Source: Candidatus Dormiibacterota bacterium (GTDB lineage: Bacteria > Acidobacteriota > Polarisedimenticolia > Gp22-AA2). From it: a DNA stretch of 64,000 nt. Location of the stretch: contig DASQAT010000001.1 of the NCBI GenBank assembly GCA_035635555.1, positions 62,001 through 126,000 on the forward strand. Direction: 5' to 3'. This document shows positions 53,371-62,932 of the stretch, one piece after another. Made by a program: the position numbers and the translations under genes. Every line of letters starts with the position of its first letter. Within the stretch, counting starts at the first letter, position 1. The notes below the pieces were generated by a model. That model made no database searches, was not told the DNA's origin, and worked only from the letters and a program-made list of their open reading frames with translations.

Positions 53371-54325
53371 GCGCGAACCGATCGACGCTGTCGATCCATT
53401 GCGCCCGGACGCTGAAGCCCGAGCGCTCCAGCATCGAGACGACTTCGGGGGCGTCGTACTTGTACGAGCTCTCCGTCCAGATCATCTCCCCCTCGCCCAT
53501 CACGAATTCCAGGTCGGCACCGCGGATGCCGATGCGCTGCCTTCGAGCGCTGCGCAAGTGCATCTCGATGCGCGAGTGCTTCTCGTTCCACAGCGCGCGA
53601 TGGGTGAAGCCGTCGAGATCGAAGTCGCCCTGCAGCTCGCGATTGATCCGGGACAGCAAATTGAGATTGAACGCCGCGGTGACGCCGAGAGGATCGTCGT
53701 AGGCGAGAAGCAGATCCCGCTCGGGCTTGACAAGGTCGACGCCCAGGAGGAGAGCGTCGCGCGGATTGAGAGACGCCCGCACTGTCCTGAGGAACGCGTC
53801 GCGCCCCGGTGGATCGAAATTGCCGATATTCGACCCGAGGAACAGCGCCAGCCGGCGCCCCTTGACCGACTTCGCGTGCCCGAACTCCTCGAGTCCGGCC
53901 TCGTACGTTGTCTCGTGGGGCATGAAACGGACGTTCTTGAAGCCTTCGAGCGCCCGGCTCGCCTGGGCGAGCGCGCTTCTGGACACGTCGACGATGTGCA
54001 GATCGAGAGGACCCCGGCCGGACCCGGCCCCGGCAATCAACGCGGACAATTTAGCCCCGCTCCCGGCGCCCAGCTCGATGACGGTCGTGACGCCGGCGTC
54101 CAGGATCTCGCGGGCGTGCGCCTCGAGCAGGCGCAGCTCGGCGCGGGTCAGCGAGTACCAGGGCAGCCGGCAGATGGCCTCGAAGAGCGCGGAGCCCAGC
54201 TCGTCGTAGAGGTAGTGCGACGGGAGCTGCCGCGGCTGCAGCGTCAGGAAGTCCCGCACGTCGTCCGCGAACCGGCATCTCGAAGCCGGGGTCGTCGTGA
54301 AGAGCGTCGTCAGCGTCGGCGTCAT
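53348..54325 (-). CDS. egtD: L-histidine N-alpha-methyltransferase EgtD
   Basis: 325 residues. It trimethylates histidine to hercynine, the first step of ergothioneine synthesis. PSHYLYDELGSALFEAICRLPWYSLTRAE is the EgtD start with its Tyr/Asn pocket. VIELGAGSGAKLSALI is the SAM site, LFLGSNIGNFDP follows and the C-terminus carries GEGEMIWTESSYKYD, which holds the histidine carboxylate side. ATG 54325 overlaps the egtB stop. Confidence 0.95.
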   Translation of the reverse strand: MTPTLTTLFTTTPASRCRFADDVRDFLTLQPRQLPSHYLYDELGSALFEAICRLPWYSLTRAELRLLEAHAREILDAGVTTVIELGAGSGAKLSALIAGAGSGRGPLDLHIVDVSRSALAQASRALEGFKNVRFMPHETTYEAGLEEFGHAKSVKGRRLALFLGSNIGNFDPPGRDAFLRTVRASLNPRDALLLGVDLVKPERDLLLAYDDPLGVTAAFNLNLLSRINRELQGDFDLDGFTHRALWNEKHSRIEMHLRSARRQRIGIRGADLEFVMGEGEMIWTESSYKYDAPEVVSMLERSGFSVRAQWIDSVDRFALTLAEAV

Positions 54326-55704
54326 GCGAGGTCCCTCACGCACCTGAACTTTGCATAGACGTAGGGGTACCGCGCCCGGAACCAGTTGCGGAAACTGGGA
54401 CGCAGAAGCTCACGCGCCGTCGCCGACGAGGCCCCCTTCATCACGAAATGATCGCCGTCGAAGAAATCGGCCGAGTACTCCGGGTATGCCGCCATGGCGC
54501 GAAACCCCGGGAATGGAGCGAATGGCGTGCTCGTCCACTCCCATCCATTGCCCACGAGGTCATCGACGCCCCAGGCGCTGCGTCCGTCGGGATGGCTCCC
54601 GGTGGGCGCGGGGTCCCAGCCCGTGAAGTCGAAGACGCCGTGGCGAGGGTCCGCGGGGGCCTCCCCCCAGGGAAACGGGCGCTCATCCCCCTCGGGCGTG
54701 CCGTACGCCGCGCGCTGGAACTCCGCCTCGGTCGGAAGTCTCACGCCCCGCCAGCGGGCATAGGCTTCGGCCTCCGCGTGACTGACGTAGACCGGCCAGG
54801 CGAGCGGGAGGGGGATCGGCTCGAACATGCCGCGCCAGGTCCACCCTTCCGATCGACGCTCCCAGAACAGCGGGTGCCGGAGGTCCGCCTGCCGCACCCA
54901 GTTCCAATCGTCCGGACGCCAGAAGCGCCGCTCCTGATAGCCGCCGGCGGCGACGAAATCCAGGAAGGCCGCGTTGGTCACATTGCCGCGCTCTATCGCG
55001 AAGGCGCGCACCTCCTCGGAATAACGCGGACACTCGTTGTCCCACGCGAACGACACCGAAGCGCGATCGACTCCCATCGTGGCCCGGCCCGGAGGGATCT
55101 CGATCCACTCGCGCGACGGCGAAGCGTCTCCGATGCGCGGCCGGTAGCCGGAAGGACATCGTTTCTGATCCCACGGCAGTCGATGCAGCATGTAGTGCAG
55201 GGTCTCCTGGTGCATCGCTTCGTGCTCGAGGATCACGAGGACCGCCTCGGAGCGATCGAGCAGCGGATGACCGGGCCGGTCGATGTCGGCATGAGTCAGG
55301 GCGTCGATCACCCGCTCGTCGGCTTCCCGCGCGAAACGGTCGACGACCGTCCGGCCGGGCCAGCGCTCGCGGTTGCTCCCGGGATCGCGCGCCGGCTCCT
55401 GGTCCGTGGGCGGATCGATGCCGCGCGCGAACAGCGACTCGAGCTCGGGGTCGATGCTGGCCCCTCCGAGGGCGGTCTTCACCAGCGTATTGAAGCTGAA
55501 CGCCGGCACGTGTCCTTCGTAGAAGACGATGGGATGTCGAAGGGGGATCGGTTCGCCGTAGCGGGCGTTCTCGTCGGTCAGGAGATCGAACAGGGCGCGG
55601 GATCGCTCCCTGTTGCGGCGGTACCAGGAGATGAGATCTGCGCGCTCGATCGAGCTCGATCTCTCCGGACGGCGCGCCTGCTCGGTAAGCGAAGGACGCA
55701 GCAT
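54322..55704 (-). CDS. egtB: Ergothioneine biosynthesis protein EgtB
   Basis: 460 residues. A DinB-like N-terminal domain carries the iron ligands: H161 and H165 in HEAMHQE, and probably H65 in YEGH. The C-terminal formylglycine-generating-enzyme fold (about 205-455) includes NVTNAAFLDFV, SHAEAEAYARWRG, NGWEWTSTPF and FVMKGASSATA. It joins hercynine to a thiol by sulfoxide formation. No egtA, egtC or egtE is present here, so whether it uses gamma-glutamylcysteine or cysteine is open. AGGAGGGGGGGCCCC precedes ATG 55704. Confidence 0.94.
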   Translation of the reverse strand: MLRPSLTEQARRPERSSSIERADLISWYRRNRERSRALFDLLTDENARYGEPIPLRHPIVFYEGHVPAFSFNTLVKTALGGASIDPELESLFARGIDPPTDQEPARDPGSNRERWPGRTVVDRFAREADERVIDALTHADIDRPGHPLLDRSEAVLVILEHEAMHQETLHYMLHRLPWDQKRCPSGYRPRIGDASPSREWIEIPPGRATMGVDRASVSFAWDNECPRYSEEVRAFAIERGNVTNAAFLDFVAAGGYQERRFWRPDDWNWVRQADLRHPLFWERRSEGWTWRGMFEPIPLPLAWPVYVSHAEAEAYARWRGVRLPTEAEFQRAAYGTPEGDERPFPWGEAPADPRHGVFDFTGWDPAPTGSHPDGRSAWGVDDLVGNGWEWTSTPFAPFPGFRAMAAYPEYSADFFDGDHFVMKGASSATARELLRPSFRNWFRARYPYVYAKFRCVRDLA

Positions 55705-55840
55705 CGGGGCCCCCCCTCCTGCACAGGGTGCGCGGGCAACCGCAATTCTTCGTGTGGCTCGACCGGAAGGGTACCACCGATCGGTTCCGAAGGGAAATGG
55801 CTGACCTGTGGCGGACGGGGCTTTGCGGCCGCCCGGGTCG

Positions 55841-57358
55841 TCACGAGTCGGGCCGTAGCCGCAGCCCCTTCGGAATGACCAGCCTGCCGAGGCCCGCAAA
55901 CAGGGCCTGGACCAGAAGGGCGAGAAGAGCGGCAGGCACGGCCCCCTCGAGAATCAGCTCCAGGTCGTCGAGCCGGATGCCGGTGAGGATCGGCTGGCCC
56001 AGGCCTCCCGCCCCGATCAACGCACCGAGGGTCGCGGTCCCGACGTTGATGACGGCGGAGGTCTGGATGCCGGCCATGATCGCCGGCGAAGCGAGCGGAA
56101 GCTCCACCTTCAAGAGTCTCGCCGCGGCAGAAAGGCCCAGAACGTCCGCCGACTCGAGCAGGGCGGCCGGAATGGCGGCCAGACCGGTGACCGTGTTCCT
56201 GACGATGGGGAGAACGCTGTAGAAGAAAAGCGCGGCCACGGCCGGGGGCGTTCCGATGCCGAGCAGCGGAATCATGAGGACCAGGAGCGCCAGCGACGGG
56301 ATGGTCTGGATGACGCCGGCCACCGCCAGGATGGCCGCCCCCAGCCTCCTTCGGCGGGCGGCGGCGACACCCAGGGGCAGTGCGACCAGGATCGCGGCGC
56401 TCAGGGAGGCCGCCACGAGCGCGATGTGCTCGACGACGTACCGGCCGACCCGCCGCGCCCTCCCCTCGCCCCCCGCCTCCCCTTCCATTCCGAGAGCCGA
56501 GGCGAGAAAATCGACCGCCACGACCCGCTCGGGGGTGCGCTCCAGCTTGACGCGCGCGTTGAGGCGCTGCATGTCGCTGGCGGCGATGCGCCCTTCGAGG
56601 ACCGTCAGCGACGCCAGGGCCGACGCCGCGCGCGAGGGGAGATCGAGTCGATAAAGGATGACGGCGCGGTACCTCGGAAAATGTCCCAGATCGTCGTCCA
56701 GAACCCTGAGATGGTAATAAGGGATCTCGGCGTCCGTCGTGTAGAGATCGATGGCGTCGACGTCGCCTGCCGCCAGGGCGCGGTAGGCCAGGTCATGATC
56801 GAGCGATCGCACCTCGGTCTGCGGCAACCCGTAACGCTTCTTGAGGGTCGGCCAGCCGTCGCGCCGGTTCAGAAACTCCTCGCTGAAGGCAAGCCGGAGC
56901 CGCGGGAGTCCGCGCAGATCGGAGATGCGCGTCACCCCCAGCCGGGAGGCGTCTTTCTCGCTCATCCCGAGCGCGTAACTGTCCTCGAACCCGAGAGAGC
57001 CGGTCATCCCGACCCCGCGCGCGGCGAGGGCGCTCCTCAGGGACTCATCGCTTCCATCGGGCGGCGCGTCCCGCACGATGTCTTCGCGGATCGTCCCGGT
57101 GTACTCGGGATACAGGTCGATCTCTCCCGCGAGCAGCGCGTGCCAGAGCACCTGGGTGCCCCCGAGCTGCGCCCGGTGCTCGGCGCGCGTGCCGGTGCTG
57201 CGCATCACCTGTGTGATGACCTCACCGAGCACGACCGATTCGGTGAACTTCTTTGAGCCGACGCGCACTTCGGGCGGGGCGCCGCGGCAGGATGCGCCCC
57301 ACAGCGCGACGGCGAGAGCCGGAGACAGGACGACAAGACCGCGTAACGGGCGAGTCAT
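55841..57358 (-). CDS. Glycine betaine/choline-type ABC importer: fused binding protein and permease
   Basis: 505 residues. An N-terminal signal or lipid anchor (LWGASC lipobox-like, Cys about 24) precedes a substrate-binding domain of the OpuC/OsmF type (about 30-285; VRVGSKKFTESVVLGE, AGEIDLYPEYTGT, AGDVDAIDLYTTDAEI). The permease domain (about 320-500) has five or six helices and the coupling motif region AARLLKVELPLASPAIMAGI. Fusion of the two is known in some OpuA/OpuC-type systems, usually with the permease first. Here the binding domain is first. ATG overlaps the ATPase stop. Confidence 0.9.
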   Translation of the reverse strand: MTRPLRGLVVLSPALAVALWGASCRGAPPEVRVGSKKFTESVVLGEVITQVMRSTGTRAEHRAQLGGTQVLWHALLAGEIDLYPEYTGTIREDIVRDAPPDGSDESLRSALAARGVGMTGSLGFEDSYALGMSEKDASRLGVTRISDLRGLPRLRLAFSEEFLNRRDGWPTLKKRYGLPQTEVRSLDHDLAYRALAAGDVDAIDLYTTDAEIPYYHLRVLDDDLGHFPRYRAVILYRLDLPSRAASALASLTVLEGRIAASDMQRLNARVKLERTPERVVAVDFLASALGMEGEAGGEGRARRVGRYVVEHIALVAASLSAAILVALPLGVAAARRRRLGAAILAVAGVIQTIPSLALLVLMIPLLGIGTPPAVAALFFYSVLPIVRNTVTGLAAIPAALLESADVLGLSAAARLLKVELPLASPAIMAGIQTSAVINVGTATLGALIGAGGLGQPILTGIRLDDLELILEGAVPAALLALLVQALFAGLGRLVIPKGLRLRPDS

Positions 57359-58140
57359 CGGACCGCACCGGGCCGGCTCTGTGCATGGATGAACCGGGTG
57401 ACGAACGGCTCGGCCGGGTGCTCGACGAGGTCCCGCAGGGGACCCTGCTGGACGACGTCTCCATCCCGCAGGAGGACGACGCGGTCGGCGAAGAACTCGG
57501 CCTCGACGAGATCGTGCGTGACGAGCACCACCGTCTGTCCAAGCACCTTGAAGATTTCCCGGAGGTCCGTCCGCAGCTCCGCTCGAATCATCGGGTCGAG
57601 CGCTCCGAGCGGCTCGTCGAGGAAGAGCAGCTCGGGTCCGAGCATCAGGGCCCGCATCAGGCTGACCCGCTGGCGCTGCCCACCCGAGAGCTGTGCGGGA
57701 AAGCGATTCATCCCGTCGCGCGGAAAGTGGGTGAGTTCGATCAACTCCTCGAGCCGGCGCTGGATGCGTCCGGCGTCCCAGCCGAAGTAGCGCGCCGCGA
57801 GCGTGACGTTCGCCGCCGCGGTCATGTGCGGGAAGAGTCCGCCTTCCTGGATCACGTACCCCATGCGCCGCCGCAGCGTTCCCATCGTTTTTGGAGCGAG
57901 GGGCTGCCCCCACAGGAGCACTTCCCCCTCGCTCGGCCGCGACAGTCCGGTCAAAAGACGCAGAAGCGTCGACTTCCCGGAGCCGGTGGGGCCGAGCAGG
58001 ACATTGACGCCGGCGCCCAGCGACAGTGTCGTCCTCTTCAAGGCCTCGTTGTCGCCGTAGCGCTTCGCGACACCACGCAGCTCGATGATGGGGGCGTCGA
58101 AGGGGGGAGTCAAAGTGTCGATAATTCTATCATCAGGCAC
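57355..58140 (-). CDS. ABC transporter ATP-binding protein (quaternary amine importer type)
   Basis: 261 residues. Walker A GPTGSGKST, Q-loop IQEGGLFPHMT, signature LSGGQRQRVSLMRAL, Walker B LLFLDEPLGALDP and H-loop VLVTHDLVEAEFFADR are all present. There is no CBS-type regulatory extension, unlike OpuCA. It pairs with the fused binding protein-permease gene that overlaps it. The GTG at 58140 is the best start; no ribosome-binding site is clear and a TTG ten codons later is an alternative. Confidence 0.9.
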   Translation of the reverse strand: MPDDRIIDTLTPPFDAPIIELRGVAKRYGDNEALKRTTLSLGAGVNVLLGPTGSGKSTLLRLLTGLSRPSEGEVLLWGQPLAPKTMGTLRRRMGYVIQEGGLFPHMTAAANVTLAARYFGWDAGRIQRRLEELIELTHFPRDGMNRFPAQLSGGQRQRVSLMRALMLGPELLFLDEPLGALDPMIRAELRTDLREIFKVLGQTVVLVTHDLVEAEFFADRVVLLRDGDVVQQGPLRDLVEHPAEPFVTRFIHAQSRPGAVR

Positions 58141-58285
58141 AGGCAGGCGAACCCGGGGTTGGAGGTTCCGTCGCCTCGATGGACCGGCGCTCGCTGAAGA
58201 CCGCCAGGATCTACGACGGCCGCCCGTTGAGCAGGCTCCCTCCGGCCTCGGGGCCTCACGCTGCGTCCGCGGGACCGTTTTGTGC

Positions 58286-58314
58286 TTGCGATCCGCCCGC
58301 CTTCGGCGTACACA
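58286..58314 (+). promoter_or_regulatory. Candidate sigma-70 promoter of cytochrome/propeller gene
   Basis: TTGCGA (58286-58291), 17 bases, then TACACA (58309-58314). Transcription would begin within a few bases of the ATG at 58324, giving a near-leaderless transcript, or about 50 bases before the ATG at 58369. Confidence 0.35.
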
Positions 58315-58323
58315 TTCGGGTCG

Positions 58324-61300
58324 ATGGAGGCCGATTTGTACGCACGGAGCGGGCGTTCCTTCAGAGCGATGACTTTCGTGGCCCTCCTCGGATTCGCGCA
58401 CGCCGTCGCGCTGGCCGCCGGGGCCCGCTCGTTCAAGAGCGGAACGATCCAGATCACCGCCGACGGCTCGACCGTGTGGGTCGTCAACCCGGACCATGAC
58501 TCGGTGTCCCGCATCGACACCGCCACCGACACGGTCGTCGAGTTCCCCCTGCCGCAGCCGGGCGGACCGCCGATACGGCACAATCCGTCGGGTCTCTCGG
58601 TCATGGAGGACGGCAGCGAGGTGTGGGTCGCCTGCCATGACTCGGATCGGATCTACGTCCTGAGGGGACCGGACGGAGCCGTGCTCGCGCGCATCGATCT
58701 TCCCTGGGGTAGCGGACCGTATGGCGTGGCGCTGTCCCGCGATCAGACCCGGGTGCTGGTCACGCTCCTCCGCGGCAGCCGCGTCGGGCTGATTGACCGC
58801 GCCACGCGGCAGGTCATCTCGTTGCTGGACACGTTCCGCAGTCCGCTCGGCATCGCCTGGATGGAGGACGGCGTCTCCGCCTGGATCACCCACCGGCATG
58901 TTCTCGATCGGCTGCCGCGCGTGAGTCGCGTCGATGTTTCCCCTCCCGGGCCGCGGGTGACGACCCAGGAGCGCACCGACGGCGCGGGACCTCAGGACAA
59001 CGCGGCCCTTCACGACGCCGATCCGACCCACAACTTCGCCGAGGGCGGGTACCTGAACTTCCGCGGTCATCTGGCGCAGCGTCCCTCCACGACGCGAGTC
59101 TGGGTGCCGACCCAGTACGACAACCGCAACCAGACCGTCATCACCCCGGACTCCATCCTCCAGGCGACGCTGCGGCAGATCGATCTGACGACGCGGCGCA
59201 TCCCGAACACGATCAACGACAAGATCATCCTGTCGGCCCGGCAGGTGCACGATCCCCAGACCTCGATCTGGCTCGGGCCGGGCTGGGATCTGGGCGTCGC
59301 TGGACCGGACGACCTCGCTTTCTCGAGCGACGGCGCGACCGTCTACGTGGTGGGAGAGCTCAGCGAGAACCTGGTGGTGATGCCGGCCGCGACGCCTCCC
59401 TATCGTGATGGCGTCGCCCCCAGTCCCGTGCTCGTGAGCGTCGGACAGCGTCCGCAGGGAGTCGCCGTCTCTCCGGTCGCCCTCGGCGGCCGCCAGATCG
59501 CCTATGTCGCCAACATCCTCTCGCGTGACGTGTCCAAGGTCGACGTCACCAGCTGGTCCGGCTCCTTCGAGCTCGCCCGGATCCCCGTGACACCCTCGAC
59601 CCCCGAGCCGAGGTCGTCCTCCTTCCTGAGAGGAGATCGTCTGTTCCATTCCTCGGTGGACCCGCGTGTCTCCTCGAACCACAAGGTGGCTTGCGGATCG
59701 TGCCACATCGACGGTGAGCAGGACGGGCGGGCCTGGGACCTGCAACATCTCCCGGGAGCGCACGGCCCCCGTCAGACCCAGTCGATCCTCGGGCTCGGTC
59801 TGTCGATGGGCCCGCCCGACCCGGTCACGGGGCTCGGCCAGCTCCACCGGTCCGGCGACCGTGACGAGGTGCAGGACTTCGATCACACCTTCCGCGGCCC
59901 GCAGATGGGAGGCACCGGGTTCATCTCCGCGCCCCTGCTTCAACCGGACCTCGGCCCGCCCAACGCCGGACGCGATCCCGACCTCGACGATGTCGCGCTG
60001 TACGCGCTGACCCTGCCGCCTCTCATGCGGAGCCCGCACCGAAATCCCGACGGCACCCTGTCGGAGGCAGCCGTCCGCGGGGCGACCTTCTTCGTGGGCG
60101 GCGGGACACGGCCGGCCGACGCGAGGTGCGCCTCGTGCCACGTCCCGGAGACGGGATTCGTCGATTTCGCCTTTCACGATGTGGGCGAGCGGCACGATGC
60201 CGGAGAGGCCGAGCTGAACACGCGGCCGCCGCTGTGGGGCGTGAACACAGCGTCCCTGGTCGGCGCCTGGGACTCTCCGCCGTACGTCGGCGCCGCGCAG
60301 GCCAAGGATCCCGAGACTCTCGTCGAGGAGATCCTCGACTTCCGCAGAGCGGGGCGCTCGGCGCCCCATGGCACGGTCTCCGGCCTCACCGGTCGTCAGG
60401 TGCAGGACCTCGCGGAGTTCCTCGCGTCCATCGACGGCGGCACCGCCGCCGCAGAAGTGCGCGGTGTGGCCGACCACTCTCCGCCGCGCGTGGTGCGAGT
60501 CGAGGCGGCCTCGTTGACGCGGGTCGATGCCTGGTTCAGCGAGAGCGTGTCGCCGTCTGCCGCCGTCCCCGCCGCCTGGACGCTGCACGCGGTGGGCGGG
60601 GCCGACGCCCCGATCCTCGCCGCCGCGCTCGATCCGCAGAACGGCGACCGGGTGACCTTCACCGTCGGGCCGCTCCACCATGACTGCGGTCCGGTGACTT
60701 ACGCGCTCGTCCCGCTCGGGCCGATCTTCGATCTCGCCGACTCGGCCGGCGGCGGCACCGCCAACGCCCTCGACGTCGCCGATCCGTCCAACAGCCGCAC
60801 GTTCGTCATCGGCGACACGCTCACCGTATCGTTCGGGGCCTCGGGGTACGAGAACTTCACGATCCCGGTGCACGACTCCGGCACGGTCTACGGGAGCCCC
60901 GCCGGAGCCAACGGCTCGGTCTGGCTGCGCTCCAACAACGGCGGGACCCAGCGCAACACGGATTTCCTGCGCTTTGAGTGGGAGGCGGCCTTCGCGACGA
61001 CCGGGACAGCTTCGCCCGGCAGCATCGTCGATGCGTCGTTCTCCATTCTGCCCACCTTCGGAGACGCGCAGGTGATCGAGGCGCGCCGTGTCCTTCAAAG
61101 ATGGTGGGACTACGGGGGCGGCGATCAGACGCAGAACCCGGTCAATCCCGTCAATGGCCATGGCGGGCCCACCTACAGCTACAGCGAGTTCAACGTGAAA
61201 AGCTGGAACGCTCCCAATGCGGGCTCCAGGACCACCGGGGTCAACGGCCAAGCGGTCTCCGATTATCTCGGCACTCGCGACACGGCGTTCGACCCGGATG

Positions 61301-61863
61301 TCGTCGTGAGCATGAGCGGCCTGGGTCAGCGGGCCGTGTTCGGCGGAGCGGGAGTCCTCGACGCCTTTCGCTTCTGGTTCCAGAACCCGTCTCTGGACCA
61401 GGGGTACGCGCTGCAGCTGACGAGCGCGGCGAAGCAGGAGACCCGCTTCCACGCCGGTGAAGAGGAGGTTCGGCATTACGGTCCCGTGATGTCGCTCACC
61501 TACGTTCTCCCGGCGACCACCGGCCCGCCTCCGCCGGAGGTCTCCTCATCGGGCTCGGGGGCGCCTCTCATAATGGACCGGGGAGCGGGCGGTGACCTCT
61601 TGATCTCGTTCCAGGATCTGGGAGGCACCGTTGGCGGGTACAACATCTATGAAGGGACGCTCGGGGGCGGCTACACGCACGTCCCCAAAGCGTGCGCTGT
61701 CGCAACCACCCGGGTCAACGGCCTGCGGCAGGCTCGCGTGACACCGGCCGCCGGTAACACCTACTACCTGGTGACCGCCTCCGATCCATGCCAGGAGGGG
61801 ATCAGCGGCACCGACTCATCCGGCGCGCCGCAACCCGGCACCAATCTCACCTGCCCGCCGTGA
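58324..61863 (+). CDS. Large secreted beta-propeller protein with di-haem cytochrome c peroxidase-like domain
   Basis: 1179 residues. After a signal (VALLGFAHAVALAAG) comes a YVTN-type propeller (about 30-440; GTIQITADGSTVWVVNPDHDS, GVALSRDQTRVLVTLL). Next is a cytochrome-type domain (about 445-715) with two haem sites, CGSCHIDG and CASCHVPE. The second is followed by LNTRPPLWGV as in MauG/di-haem peroxidases. The C-terminal 450 residues are beta-sandwiches, ending in a fibronectin-like TYYLVTASDPC. It probably performs electron transfer or oxidation at the cell surface. An ATG at 58369 is an alternative start just before the signal. Confidence 0.88.
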   Translation: MEADLYARSGRSFRAMTFVALLGFAHAVALAAGARSFKSGTIQITADGSTVWVVNPDHDSVSRIDTATDTVVEFPLPQPGGPPIRHNPSGLSVMEDGSEVWVACHDSDRIYVLRGPDGAVLARIDLPWGSGPYGVALSRDQTRVLVTLLRGSRVGLIDRATRQVISLLDTFRSPLGIAWMEDGVSAWITHRHVLDRLPRVSRVDVSPPGPRVTTQERTDGAGPQDNAALHDADPTHNFAEGGYLNFRGHLAQRPSTTRVWVPTQYDNRNQTVITPDSILQATLRQIDLTTRRIPNTINDKIILSARQVHDPQTSIWLGPGWDLGVAGPDDLAFSSDGATVYVVGELSENLVVMPAATPPYRDGVAPSPVLVSVGQRPQGVAVSPVALGGRQIAYVANILSRDVSKVDVTSWSGSFELARIPVTPSTPEPRSSSFLRGDRLFHSSVDPRVSSNHKVACGSCHIDGEQDGRAWDLQHLPGAHGPRQTQSILGLGLSMGPPDPVTGLGQLHRSGDRDEVQDFDHTFRGPQMGGTGFISAPLLQPDLGPPNAGRDPDLDDVALYALTLPPLMRSPHRNPDGTLSEAAVRGATFFVGGGTRPADARCASCHVPETGFVDFAFHDVGERHDAGEAELNTRPPLWGVNTASLVGAWDSPPYVGAAQAKDPETLVEEILDFRRAGRSAPHGTVSGLTGRQVQDLAEFLASIDGGTAAAEVRGVADHSPPRVVRVEAASLTRVDAWFSESVSPSAAVPAAWTLHAVGGADAPILAAALDPQNGDRVTFTVGPLHHDCGPVTYALVPLGPIFDLADSAGGGTANALDVADPSNSRTFVIGDTLTVSFGASGYENFTIPVHDSGTVYGSPAGANGSVWLRSNNGGTQRNTDFLRFEWEAAFATTGTASPGSIVDASFSILPTFGDAQVIEARRVLQRWWDYGGGDQTQNPVNPVNGHGGPTYSYSEFNVKSWNAPNAGSRTTGVNGQAVSDYLGTRDTAFDPDVVVSMSGLGQRAVFGGAGVLDAFRFWFQNPSLDQGYALQLTSAAKQETRFHAGEEEVRHYGPVMSLTYVLPATTGPPPPEVSSSGSGAPLIMDRGAGGDLLISFQDLGGTVGGYNIYEGTLGGGYTHVPKACAVATTRVNGLRQARVTPAAGNTYYLVTASDPCQEGISGTDSSGAPQPGTNLTCPP

Positions 61864-61923
61864 CGAGCGAACCAGGACCATCCCCCGTGCGCGCCGCTGC
61901 CCCGGCCGCCACCGCCGCCGGGC

Positions 61924-62877
61924 TCAGCTTCCAGGCCGCCGGACGGGGCGGGGGACGAAGGGTGGCGCCTGGAGACGCCGCCCCTTGTATGCTCTGACCT
62001 CTCCAAAGCGGCGTCCGGCCTCCCAGTCCTCGCGCGCGGCGACCATCTCTTCGGTTGTCCGCGCCACGAAGTTCCACCACATCAGGATTGTTTCGCCGAA
62101 CGGCGCACCTCCCAGGAGCAGCGCCCGCGCCGGATCGCCTTCGCAGGAGAGTACCAGCTCCCGTCGCCCGCAGCCCAGGTAGTAGAGAGTGTCGATCGAG
62201 AGCGGCTGGCCATCGAGACGGCACGTCCCCGCGAGGGGCACGAGGGCGTGCTCGTACTCGTGGTTCATAGGGAGGGCGAGCCGGTTGTCGGCCAGCACCG
62301 AAACCTCCGCGGCCACCAGGGGCGAGAAGGTGCGCGCGGGCGAGCGCACGCCGTCCAACCGGCCCATGATGACCGTCGCGCCGCCACCCTCCGACTCGAC
62401 GACAGGAAGTGAGCGATGCTGCTCGAAGGCCGGCGCGGTCTCTCGCGCCTCATTGGGAAGGGCCACCCAGAGCTGAATGCCTCTGAGGTGCCCGCCGTTC
62501 TCGGTCGACGTCTCCTCCGCGTGCGCGATCCCCCGCCCCGCCGTCATCAAGTTAAGCACCCCGGGGATGGCCAATCCCTCGAGGCCGAGGCTGTCGTGGT
62601 GAAGCAGATCACCTTCGAGCAGCCAGGAGACGGTCTGGAGGCCGATATGGGGATGAGGCGGAACATCCATCGGCTTTCCGGATGAGAAGGAAACGGGGCC
62701 GTAGGAATCCAGGAAGCACCAGGGGCCGACCGTCCGTCGCTGACTCCGGGGAAGGAGACGTCGGATCGGGAGACCGCCGAGATCGGTCAGGCGTCCGGGT
62801 AGCACCTGAAGCGTCGGCCTGGCGGCCGGTTCGCTGACGCACAATTCGACTTCGGTCGTCGGCAGGAGATTGCTCAT
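61924..62877 (-). CDS. Pirin family protein
   Basis: 317 residues, two cupin domains. The N-terminal one holds the metal ligands in PHPHIGLQTVSWLLEGDLLHHDSLG and HAEE (three His and one Glu expected for iron). The motif LNLMTAGRGIAHAEE is the pirin hallmark. The C-terminal cupin has NHEYEHALVPLAG and MWWNFVART. Some pirins have quercetin dioxygenase activity; others are regulators. ATG 62877 follows GAGGTGCCGCG. Confidence 0.93.
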   Translation of the reverse strand: MSNLLPTTEVELCVSEPAARPTLQVLPGRLTDLGGLPIRRLLPRSQRRTVGPWCFLDSYGPVSFSSGKPMDVPPHPHIGLQTVSWLLEGDLLHHDSLGLEGLAIPGVLNLMTAGRGIAHAEETSTENGGHLRGIQLWVALPNEARETAPAFEQHRSLPVVESEGGGATVIMGRLDGVRSPARTFSPLVAAEVSVLADNRLALPMNHEYEHALVPLAGTCRLDGQPLSIDTLYYLGCGRRELVLSCEGDPARALLLGGAPFGETILMWWNFVARTTEEMVAAREDWEAGRRFGEVRAYKGRRLQAPPFVPRPVRRPGS

Positions 62878-62932
62878 CGCGGCACCTCGTCGAACATGGA
62901 TGATACACCCGGCGTTTCTGCGACAATGAAGG

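Noticed and set aside
55728-55840. Fragment reading FFVWLDRKGTTDRF on the plus strand, like a WD40/TolB-type kinase tail
   Set aside because: Only about 15 residues match and no flanking similarity continues; it lies in the egtB leader and may be chance.
57355-61476. A 1373-codon minus-strand open frame across the cytochrome/propeller gene
   Set aside because: Only its last 262 codons (the ABC ATPase) have protein character. The rest is the antisense of a GC-rich gene with low-complexity Arg/Gly/Val sequence.
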